5,737 nucleotides of DNA from an uncultured Clostridia bacterium. Its GTDB lineage: Bacteria; Bacillota; Clostridia; TANB77; CAG-508. How positions within the stretch are numbered: position 1 is the first letter of the stretch; each line of letters begins with the position of its first letter. The position numbers and the translations under genes were made by a program. The stretch is taken from assembly GCA_948857205.1 (NCBI GenBank), contig CAQPRV010000091.1:1-5737 (forward strand), in the 5' to 3' direction. Positions 1 through 5,737 of this stretch are shown piece after piece. The notes beneath the pieces are model-generated. The model was not told the origin of the DNA. It did no database searches and saw only the letters and a list, made by a program, of their open reading frames with translations.

Positions 1-216
1 ACGTAACGAAAGGTAGCCGAGGAATTTATGAGAAATGGATAATAGTGTAGTTTTGCCTTGAACATCCCTCATTTTATATGAAAAGAATTTCTAAATATTT
101 TCCAGTTGCATTCGAATTTTCATAAATATTTTAGATATTTTGCTTCCATTATATAAATAAATTCCTACTAAAAAATCAAGATTTGTATGGCTTAGGTAGC
201 TTATGTCAATAGCTAT
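1..216 (-). pseudogene. Possible broken reading frame, cut by window edge
   Basis: Bases 1-332 hold no convincing intact gene. Read on the minus strand from 216 to 1, one frame has a single stop, TAG at 93-91, in about 72 codons, which is few for such A+T-rich DNA. Upstream of the stop it reads NLDFLVGIYLYNGSKISKIF; downstream it reads MRDVQGKTTLLSISHKFLGY and stays open to the edge. No start codon with a ribosome binding site is visible at the upstream end, where TAA lies at 219-217. I recognise no protein family. A TTGACA-like box (209-204) and TACAAA (187-182), 16 bases apart, also lie on the minus strand inside this frame. An alternative is the 3' tail of a plus-strand gene: 3-50 reads VTKGSRGIYEKWIIV then TAG. 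Other frames at the left edge are also open, so this is a weak call. Confidence 0.22.
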
Positions 217-271
217 TTATTAAATAATAACTTCCACATGCAAAAAGTCGAAACTTAAAAAGATGAATATG

Positions 272-300
272 TTGCCAATAGAATGCAATTATGATAATAT
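272..300 (+). promoter_or_regulatory. Sigma-A-type promoter for the SanA-like gene
   Basis: TTGCCA at 272-277 matches the -35 consensus at five of six positions. It is followed by a 17-base spacer and TAATAT at 295-300. A TG one base before the -10 (292-293) gives an extended -10 element. Transcription would start near 306-308, about 25 bases before the ATG at 333. The -10 lies in the left half of the dyad at 286-317, so the promoter may be repressible. This is pattern matching in A+T-rich DNA, where chance matches are common. Confidence 0.5.
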
Positions 301-317
301 AAAAAAAATCATAATTG
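286..317. repeat. Perfect 10-bp inverted repeat over promoter and leader
   Basis: CAATTATGAT at 286-295 is exactly repeated in inverted orientation as ATCATAATTG at 308-317, with a 12-base A-rich centre. The left arm reaches the first base of the -10 and the right arm ends at the first G of the GGAGA ribosome binding site (317-321). The placement suits a repressor operator, or an RNA hairpin covering the ribosome binding site if transcription starts further upstream. No regulator gene is present in the window to say which. Confidence 0.5.
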
Positions 318-332
318 GAGAGAAATTTAAAA

Positions 333-995
333 ATGAATAAAAAGAAAATAATAAAATATATAATAATAATTTTAGCAATAATAATGATACTTGTCATATC
401 TATAAACACATATGTTAAAAAATCTACCAAAAAACAAATAATTGAAAATAAGGCTTATACAGATTTAACGGAAATAGATGCAATAATTGTATTAGGAGCA
501 GGAATAAATGGTACGCAACCAAGTCACATGCTAGAAGATAGATTATTAGGAGCAATAGAGTTATACAAAAACAATATATCATCAAAAATTATAATGAGTG
601 GAGACCATGGTAAAACTGATTATGATGAAGTAAATATTATGAAAAAATTCGCAATAGAAAAAGGAATACCATCAGAAGATATATTTATGGATCACGCTGG
701 ATTTTCTTCTTATGAAAGTATTTATAGAGCAAAGGAAATATTTAAAGCAAAAAAGGTTGTAATAGTTACTCAAAAATATCATTTATATAGAGCACTATAT
801 ATTGCAAATCAACTTGGAATAGAAGCATATGGTGTAGGAGCAGATCCTAGGCAATATGTAGGGGAAACCTATAGAGAAGTAAGAGAAATACTTGCAAGAA
901 ATAAAGATTTTATAAAATGTATCTTCAAACCGAAACCAACTTTTTTAGGAGAAAGTATTCCTGTAAGTGGAAATGGAGATATAACTAATGATTAA
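333..995 (+). CDS. SanA/YdcF-like DUF218 membrane-anchored protein
   Basis: A 220-residue protein of the SanA/ElyC/YdcF (DUF218) family. Members have been linked to cell-envelope integrity and vancomycin exclusion in enteric bacteria; the reaction is not settled. A lysine-rich N terminus (MNKKK) precedes one hydrophobic segment at about residues 8-25, so the protein is probably anchored with its domain outside the cytoplasm. The Rossmann-like domain shows the family hallmarks in order: VLGAG (53-57), PSHMLEDRL (63-71), MSGDH (88-92), YDE (97-99), D120 followed by HAGFSSYES, and TQKYHLYRALYIA (146-158). The ATG at 333 is preferred over the in-frame TTG at 315 because GGAGA (317-321) is suitably placed only for the ATG. 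The gene is complete and normal in length. It is 50 bases upstream of copA on the same strand and could be co-transcribed, but a functional link to copper is not established. Confidence 0.85.
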   Translation: MNKKKIIKYIIIILAIIMILVISINTYVKKSTKKQIIENKAYTDLTEIDAIIVLGAGINGTQPSHMLEDRLLGAIELYKNNISSKIIMSGDHGKTDYDEVNIMKKFAIEKGIPSEDIFMDHAGFSSYESIYRAKEIFKAKKVVIVTQKYHLYRALYIANQLGIEAYGVGADPRQYVGETYREVREILARNKDFIKCIFKPKPTFLGESIPVSGNGDITND

Positions 996-1045
996 AAAAT
1001 AATTGTAAAGGCAAATATATTACAGACTATAGAAGGAGGAAACCT

Positions 1046-2728
1046 ATGAAAAAAACACTTTTAAGAATAGAAGGAATGACATGTAGTGCATGTTCAAATG
1101 GATTAGAAAAATACTTAAACAAGCAAGAAGGAATATTAAATGCAAGTGTAAATCTTGTAATGTCAAATGCATTAATAGAATATGATGAAACAATTTTAGA
1201 CATAAATCAAATTGAACAATTTGTAAAAAAAGCAGGATTTAAAAGCTTAGGATTATATGATACAAAAATAAAGGAAAACAAAAATAACAAACAGAAAATA
1301 CAATTTATAATATTTACTATATTAGCAGTAATATTATTATATATATCAATGGGTCATATGATGGGATTACCAATATTTGATTTTATAAATATGCATAAAA
1401 ATCCTTTAAATTATACAATATGTTTACTAATATTAACAATTTTATTTATGGCATATGGATTTGATATTTTAAAAAATGGAATAAAAAATCTAATCCATAA
1501 AGTACCAAATATGGATACTTTAGTTGGAATTGGTGTTATTAGTAGTTTATTATATAGTATATATAGTATGGTAAAAATAGCACAAGGAAATAATAACTAT
1601 GTACATCACTTATATTTTGAGACTTCTGCAATTGTAATATATTTTATAAAATTGGGAAGATATGTAGATAGAATTAGCAAAGACAAAACAAAAGAAGCTA
1701 TACAAAAGCTAGTTCAAATCACACCAAATAAAGCGAAAATAAAGATAAATGGAGAAGAAAAAGAAGTAACCCTAGATGAAATTAAAAAAGGAGATATAGT
1801 AATTAGTCAGGCAGGGGATAAAATAGCAGTTGATGGGGAAATAATAGAAGGAAAAGCACATATAGATGAAGCATTAATCACAGGCGAAAGTAAACCTGTA
1901 AATAAAACAATAGGAAATAAAGTAATTGCAGGAAGTTTAAATTTTGATGGATATTTAGAATATAAAGCAGAAAAAATAGGAAAAGAATCAACAATTTCTC
2001 AAATTGTAAGATTAGTAGTTGAAGCAACAAATACAAAAGCACCAATAGCAAAAGTTGCAGACAGAGTAAGTGGATATTTTGTACCAATTGTTATATTAAT
2101 TTCAATAATAACTTTTATAATCTATTTAATACTAGGATTCGAAGTAAGTGAAGCTATTTCAACCTTTGTAACAGTATTAGTAGTAGCATGTCCATGTGCC
2201 TTAGGACTTGCAACACCACTTGCAATAGTAGTAAGTGAAGGGGTATGTGCTAATAAAGGAATTTTAGTTAAAAAAAGTGAAACTCTTGAAAATGCAGAAA
2301 AAATAAACACAATTGTATTTGATAAAACAGGAACATTAACGTATGGAACTTTAAAAATTTCTAATATATATAATTATAGTAAACTAGAGGAAAAACAACT
2401 ATTACAATTGGTAGGAAGTTTAGAAGCAAAATCGACACACCCAATAAGTAAAGCTTTTGAAGAATATCTAAAGAAAAATAAAATACAACCTTTAGAAGTA
2501 AAAGAGTTTAAAAATGTTAGTGGATTAGGAATTACAGGGAAAATAGATGATAAAGAAATTATATTAGGAAATAGCAAAATTCTAGAACATTTTTCGATAG
2601 AAAATAAAAATAAAGAAGATGAAGAAAAGCTAGCAACAGAAGGAAATAGTATAATATATATTGTACAAAATAAAAGAATTAAAAGAACAAGGCAAAACAG
2701 TTATGATGTGTGGAGATGGAATAAATGA
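1046..2728 (+). pseudogene. copA: CopA Cu(I)-exporting P1B ATPase, N-terminal piece
   Basis: First part of a broken copper-transporting P-type ATPase; the intact family pumps Cu(I) out of the cytoplasm using ATP. Visible in order: an HMA metal-binding domain with GMTCSAC (Cys13 and Cys16); transmembrane segments near 86-106, 121-141, 157-178 and 186-204; the actuator loop with TGES (279-282); transmembrane segments near 344-366 and 371-396, the latter with the CPC copper motif (382-384); the phosphorylation site DKTGT (426-430, Asp426); HP (465-466); and GLG (493-495) of the N domain. The start is secure: AGGAGG at 1034-1039 lies six bases before the ATG. Homology ends near residue 544; the last 16 or so residues (through YDVWRWNK) are out-of-frame sequence before TGA at 2726-2728. 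The TGD motif and end of the P domain are missing, so the pump should be inactive. It pairs with the fragment at 2661-3053. Confidence 0.88.
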
Positions 2729-3053
2729 TAGTCCAGCTTTAGCTATAAGCGATATAGGAATAAGTGTAAATAGTGGAACAGATATTGCAAGGGATGCATC
2801 AGATGTTATTTTAATGAAAAATGACTTAAGTAAAATAATAGATTTAATAAATATTAGTAAAAAAACAATTAGGAATATTAAACAGAATTTATTTTGGGCA
2901 TTTTTTTACAATAGTTTAATGATTCCAATTTCAATAGGATTATTAAAGCCAATAGGAGTAAGTATAAATCCAATGATTGCTGGAATAAGTATGGTAATTA
3001 GTAGTTTAACAGTTATAGCAAACAGTTTAAGACTAAAAAAGGCTAAAAATTAA
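2661..3053 (+). pseudogene. copA: CopA Cu(I)-exporting P1B ATPase, C-terminal piece
   Basis: Remaining end of the same ATPase, in a different frame. It carries the P-domain hinge motif GDGINDSPAL (residues 18-27 counted from 2661), SGTDIA (38-43), and the last two membrane helices. Helix 7 has the Tyr-Asn pair (83-84) and helix 8 has Met111 with Ser114-Ser115, the residues typical of Cu(I)-selective P1B-1 pumps, so the metal was almost certainly Cu(I). Sequence that makes sense begins about 2664 (YKIKELKEQGKTV); the TTG at 2661 has no ribosome binding site and is just where the frame happens to be open. Compared with the standard CopA order, about 60-65 residues are absent between the two pieces, including the GLIAVAD-like stretch and TGD. 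A simple ribosomal frameshift could not restore them. A membrane stub without ATPase domains is unlikely to function. Confidence 0.88.
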
Positions 3054-3105
3054 ATATACTAAATACACCTTATAGATTAAAATCTTATTTAGATATAAAC
3101 TATAC

Positions 3106-3119
3106 CAACGTTAGCGTTG
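3106..3119. repeat. Short hairpin in the gap after copA
   Basis: CAACG, a four-base TTAG loop, then CGTTG: a perfect 5-bp stem inside a patch (about 3104-3137) richer in G+C than its surroundings. A second small inverted repeat, AGATT-AA-AATCT, lies at 3073-3084. Neither is followed by a T run, so I do not call a terminator for copA. The role is unknown. Confidence 0.25.
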
Positions 3120-3199
3120 AAGAATGCACTACGCAGAAATTCAAATATTAAGTTATTTTTCAACAAGATATGTATCTTAAGAAAGGAATTAAACAAATA

Positions 3200-3721
3200 A
3201 TGAAAAAAGATAAGAGTAATTTACCAGTAGTAAATAACTTTAGAACAAAATTTAGAAAAGCAATATTTTATATTTTATCTTCGTTAAGAATAGCATCAAG
3301 CATCCAACCTACATTAGATGCAAGTGCAAAAACAAACACTTATGAAACAATGGATAAAAATGATATAAAAAGTAATAGAGAAAAATTTATACAAGATTTA
3401 TCTATTAAGAAAAATAATGAGAAGATAATAAATCAAATAATAGAGGATAGGGGACAAGAATTTTCCATAGAAACTGGTAAAGGAGATAAAGTAAAAGAAA
3501 TCTTAATAAAAACATTAAATAAAATAGATGAAAACTTTGACAGAAATGCAAAGAAAAAAGGAAAAATGGCATTTACAAAAGAGCAATTTAAAAATGATTA
3601 TATATCTTTGTTAAGTGATTTAGATGATATAGTTTGTGTAGGCAAAGACACTAAGGAAAATCAATATACTCAATATTATAAAGAAAGAGGTTTTGCATTT
3701 ACCATCAGCAATTTATTTTAA
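3200..3721 (+). pseudogene. HELTH metallopeptidase, N-terminal piece (frameshifted)
   Basis: N-terminal 173 residues of a protein whose catalytic part continues in another frame at 3693. A basic start (MKKDK, then FRTKFRK) precedes a moderately hydrophobic stretch at about 21-36 and ASA|K at 41-44. This resembles an export signal, though Arg30 interrupts the hydrophobic core. The rest is charged, lysine-rich and probably helical. The ATG at 3200 is chosen because AAAGGA (3182-3187) lies 12 bases upstream; the in-frame ATG at 3170 adds ten residues but has no such site and sits in a small palindrome (3165-3178). Sense is lost after KERG (161-164), followed by nine stray residues and a stop. 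Removing one T from the TTTT at 3691-3694 joins it smoothly to the next piece as KERG-LHLPSA, giving about 561 residues. I do not recognise a named family. Confidence 0.6.
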
Positions 3722-4886
3722 GGGTGATAGTGTAAATAGCTTAGGAACAATTCATGAAAATAATATATTAATGAAAGAATATGGGGATAATATTGAATAT
3801 ATATTAATACATGAATTAACACATAAAAGACAAGGAAAAACAAATAATAATAGATATATTAATTATAAAAATAATTTTGCAATGCTTTATGAAGGTCATT
3901 CTAATGATATGGCAGAATATGTTAGAGATCCTAAATTAGATGATAAAGAATTTTCAATAACTAATGTTTCAATGACTAATTATTATATTTCTTCTAAAAT
4001 TTATAACAAATTATCATATCTAGTAGGAGAAATACAGATGGATGAATATATGCAAAAAACAAATGAAAAAACTTTAAGAGACTTTTTGAAAGAAAAATTA
4101 GATGATAAATATGGAGAAGGAACAGGGCAAGATTTATATAAATATGTAACTAATGTATCTTTTTTTTCAAGATTTACTATAGATTTAAAACCAGAGAAAA
4201 TTGAAGGATTGTATGAAAAGATATCTAAGAGAAATGAAAGTGTGCAACAAGAAATAGAAAAAAAGGGACAAAGTGATGAATTATCTTCAATATTAGATGT
4301 AAATAATAATTTTAAAGCAATGTTAGATAAAATATATAATAAGGATACTAAAACAATTAATAAGAAGGCATATAAGAATGAAAAAAATAAACAATTAAAA
4401 GGAATAGAGATGTTATGTTTAGATTGCATTAGTAAAGATATTGAAAATATTAATAACAAATATGATGCTATTGATTATGTTCAATTATGGGATTATTATA
4501 GAAATAGATGTTCTATATCTAAATATTATGAAGTGGGAGAGGAAGCACCAGTTCTTTCAGAAAATTTTGACAAACTTAAAAAAGTTCAAAAAAATCTTTA
4601 TAACAAATGTAAACAATATAAAGCACTTAATATAAGTGATAAAGAAATATTTGATAAACTAATAGAGTCACAATTATATAATGTAAGCAATGCAACAATT
4701 TCATACAACAAAAATGAAACAGAATTAACAATTTCAGATGAATATATAGTAAATAAGTTTGAGGTTGAAACAAAAAAAGATGGTAATAAAAAATATTCGA
4801 TAATTACAGAATATGAAAATGATAAAGTAGCAGTTAAGGGAAAGAAAATATTAGCAACAAGAGAGTTAGACAAAGAGCGTGAGTAG
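3693..4886 (+). pseudogene. HELTH zinc metallopeptidase, catalytic and C-terminal piece
   Basis: Catalytic part of a probable gluzincin-type zinc metallopeptidase. Counting from the TTG at 3693, HELTH occupies residues 40-44 (His40, catalytic Glu41, His44). Twenty-two residues later, LYEGHSNDMAEY gives Glu67 in an EG context, the usual third zinc ligand. About 330 mostly charged, helix-forming residues follow, with an isolated CLDC at 242-245 and no obvious membrane segment. The nominal TTG start is not credible: AAGAGG ends only two bases before it, and no later start before HELTH has a good ribosome binding site. The frame is therefore best read as the continuation of 3200-3721, broken by one extra base at 3691-3694. 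If exported it could cut extracellular or envelope proteins; substrate and family are unknown. It sits between copper genes on the same strand with no visible functional tie to them. Confidence 0.7.
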
Positions 4887-4914
4887 AAATTAGTGTAAAT
4901 TTTTATTCTAATTT
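4887..4914. repeat. Inverted repeat directly after metallopeptidase stop
   Basis: AAATTAG (4887-4893) and CTAATTT (4908-4914) form a perfect 7-bp stem around a 14-base loop, starting right after the TAG stop. With only one G-C pair and no T run after it, it is at best a weak terminator. The right arm touches the proposed copZ -35 box at 4913. Confidence 0.25.
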
Positions 4915-4940
4915 GAAAATAATTTATGTGTTTATATACA
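4913..4940 (+). promoter_or_regulatory. Candidate promoter for copZ
   Basis: TTGAAA (4913-4918), a 16-base spacer and TATACA (4935-4940) give a plausible sigma-A promoter within the 91-base gap before copZ. A start near 4947 would leave a leader of about 30 bases that includes AGGAGG. No clear CopY- or CsoR-type operator was found beside it. The gap is so A+T-rich that a chance match is quite possible. Confidence 0.35.
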
Positions 4941-4977
4941 TATTAATTAAAAATAGGAATAGAAGGAGGAAGATGAA

Positions 4978-5205
4978 ATGTTTGGAGGAGAAAGAATAAC
5001 AAAAATAATAGAAATAGAAGGGATGAGTTGTGGGCATTGTACCAAAAAAGTAGAAATGGCTTTAAAAGATTTAAAAGAAGTAAAAAGTGTAAATATAAGT
5101 TTAGAAAATAAAAATGCAGAAATAGTTTTAAAAAAAGAAATTGAGGATGATATCTTAAAGAATTTAATAGAAGATTTAGGTTATAAAGTGATTAATATAA
5201 AATAA
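4978..5205 (+). CDS. copZ: CopZ-like copper chaperone (HMA domain)
   Basis: A complete 75-residue single-domain heavy-metal-associated protein. It has the metal-binding loop GMSCGHC (Cys18 and Cys21) between the first strand (IIEIE) and first helix, then the expected pattern of VKSVNISLENKNAEIVL, a second helix with LIEDLGY, and a final strand VINIK. CopZ proteins bind Cu(I) through the two cysteines in the cytoplasm and pass it to the CopA pump or to a copper-sensing regulator. The start is secure: AGGAGG at 4964-4969 lies eight bases before the ATG. The size is usual for the family (about 68-75 residues), with a slightly long N terminus (MFGGERITK). Its likely partner, the ATPase beginning at 1046, is broken, so it may act with a pump elsewhere, serve as a copper buffer, or be losing its role. 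Related HMA proteins for other metals (for example MerP-like) cannot be fully excluded. Confidence 0.88.
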   Translation: MFGGERITKIIEIEGMSCGHCTKKVEMALKDLKEVKSVNISLENKNAEIVLKKEIEDDILKNLIEDLGYKVINIK

Positions 5206-5210
5206 TATTG

Positions 5211-5230
5211 TATAAAATATAAATTTTATA
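5211..5230. repeat. A/T-only hairpin after copZ
   Basis: TATAAAAT (5211-5218) and ATTTTATA (5223-5230) are perfect inverted repeats around a four-base loop, six bases after the copZ stop. The stem is entirely A-T and no T run follows, so it is unlikely to end transcription alone; it might stabilise the 3' end of the message or be chance in A+T-rich DNA. Confidence 0.2.
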
Positions 5231-5298
5231 TGATAACTCAATAGTAGTATTGTTTAGATATTATTTATAATAGAAAAACAGAATTAAAAAAGAAAATG

Positions 5299-5340
5299 AA
5301 AAAATCTGATAAAAGTTTTAAATACTTTATCAGATTTTTT
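5299..5340. terminator. Bidirectional intrinsic terminator between convergent genes
   Basis: A perfect 15-bp stem: AAAAAATCTGATAAA at 5299-5313 pairs with TTTATCAGATTTTTT at 5326-5340 around a 12-base loop. The stem itself begins with an A run and ends with a T run, so a U tract follows the hairpin core (TCTGATAAA/TTTATCAGA) on either strand. It lies 93 bases after copZ and downstream of the minus-strand gene, as expected for a shared terminator between convergent units. Confidence 0.85.
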
Positions 5341-5373
5341 ATATAATATAAAAGTATGATTTTCATATTGTAT

Positions 5374-5398
5374 AAAGAGCTACAACCGCTAGCCCTTT
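5374..5398 (-). terminator. Candidate terminator hairpin for the minus-strand gene
   Basis: On the minus strand AAAGGGCTA pairs with TAGCTCTTT over 9 bp, with one G-U wobble, around the seven-base loop GCGGTTG. The stem's second arm ends in TTT followed by ATA, a short U tract. The wobble becomes an A-C mismatch on the plus strand, so the hairpin favours minus-strand RNA. It lies 37 bases after the stop of the minus-strand gene and is notably G+C-rich for this region. Confidence 0.45.
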
Positions 5399-5435
5399 GA
5401 AATTTTCTCATTAGAGTTGAAAACACAAGTATATC

Positions 5436-5737
5436 TTAGTTATGTTTTTTTAAAAACACTTTTTTTACATAAAGTCTATTTGAAAAAGATTGAACAACAT
5501 TTCTTAAAATATATTGTTCTTGAGTAAGATTAGAATGATTAAGGTAACTTTCGCCAGAAAAAGTTAATTTAATAGACTTTTCAAGTTCACAACAAAATAA
5601 ATCATAAGCTTTATTAGTAGAAGAAGTTTCAATAGCAAGACTAATAAGCTTTTTTATATCCTCCATACTATAAATCTGTTTTAAAGTAAAAATAACAAAT
5701 AAAGAAGCTAAATGTTCTTTATTATATTTCTTATTAT
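5436..5737 (-). CDS. Unrecognised protein, C-terminal part, runs off window
   Basis: An open minus-strand frame ending with TAA at 5438-5436 and still open at the right edge, so about 99 C-terminal codons are visible. The first ATG in view (5666-5664, MEDIKKLISLAIE) lacks a ribosome binding site, and coherent sequence (KEHLASLFVIFTLKQIYS) precedes it, so the true start probably lies outside the window. The protein is mixed in composition and probably mostly helical, with FCCELEK and a basic end (YVKKVFLKKHN); there is no clear membrane segment or catalytic motif. I do not recognise the family. It converges on copZ across the terminators at 5299-5340 and 5374-5398, so it belongs to a different transcription unit. 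Sequence complexity and the hairpin after its stop support a real gene. Confidence 0.6.
   Translation of the reverse strand, partial: NKKYNKEHLASLFVIFTLKQIYSMEDIKKLISLAIETSSTNKAYDLFCCELEKSIKLTFSGESYLNHSNLTQEQYILRNVVQSFSNRLYVKKVFLKKHN

Noticed and set aside
206..430. Hydrophobic 74-residue minus-strand reading frame
   Set aside because: It is the antisense of the A+T-rich membrane segment of the SanA-like gene; isoleucine- and phenylalanine-rich because of poly-A/T composition, with no ribosome binding site.
1003..1031. Possible promoter or copper-regulated operator just before copA
   Set aside because: TTGTAA with ACTATA at 17 bases is a weak match and would place the start on the ribosome binding site; ACAGACTATA resembles but does not match the CopY box (TACAnnTGTA).
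3685..3721. Programmed +1 ribosomal frameshift in the metallopeptidase
   Set aside because: No stop or rare-codon stall at the switch point, no stimulatory structure evident, and the zero-frame stop is ten codons downstream.
4160..4167. Eight-T run inside the metallopeptidase as a phase-variation switch
   Set aside because: The frame is intact across it and such runs are expected at this base composition.
4001..4459. 152-residue minus-strand reading frame
   Set aside because: It lies wholly antisense to the metallopeptidase, whose frame has coherent motifs; the antisense product is a leucine/serine/phenylalanine-rich shadow.
4441..4635. Alternative 64-residue plus-strand frame inside the metallopeptidase
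   Set aside because: Out-of-frame shadow with no ribosome binding site and no recognisable motif.
3104..5400. Similarity between the hairpin patches near 3104-3122 and 5380-5400 (shared CAAC, TAGC and TTGAA)
   Set aside because: Matches are short and need gaps; too little to call a repeat family from two sites.

Overview
The window is about three-quarters A+T, uses AGA and ATA codons heavily, and carries strong AGGAGG ribosome binding sites before its best-defined genes. This points to a low-GC Gram-positive bacterium, most likely a member of the Clostridia (Bacillota), possibly from an anaerobic or gut setting. That placement is inferred from composition and gene style, not from a marker gene.

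Layout. Bases 1-332 hold no convincing intact gene: there is a possible broken minus-strand frame at 1-216, then a good promoter (272-300) overlapped by a perfect 10-bp inverted repeat (286-317). A SanA/YdcF-type (DUF218) membrane-anchored protein follows at 333-995. Fifty bases later a CopA-type Cu(I)-exporting P1B ATPase begins (1046-3053). It is broken: it lacks roughly 60-65 residues of the P domain, including the TGD motif, and the reading frame changes at the junction, leaving an N-terminal piece (1046-2728) and a C-terminal piece (2661-3053). After a 146-base gap comes an unrecognised HELTH (HExxH plus downstream EG) zinc metallopeptidase, split by a +1 frameshift at a TTTT run near 3691-3694 (pieces 3200-3721 and 3693-4886). 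An intact CopZ-like copper chaperone follows (4978-5205). A strong A/T-flanked hairpin at 5299-5340 separates these plus-strand genes from a convergent minus-strand gene that runs off the right edge (5436-5737) and has its own hairpin at 5374-5398.

How it fits together. CopA and CopZ normally form a copper-detoxification pair: the chaperone delivers Cu(I) to the pump, which expels it using ATP. Here the pump cannot work as read, so the chaperone is left without its local partner, and the metallopeptidase between them is also broken. Two independent lesions about 1 kb apart suggest a locus that is decaying, or less likely a misassembly. No CRISPR array, insertion sequence, rRNA or tRNA gene was seen. 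The least ordinary contents are the unidentified metallopeptidase family and the pair of lesions. I do not see convincing evidence of a new multi-gene system.
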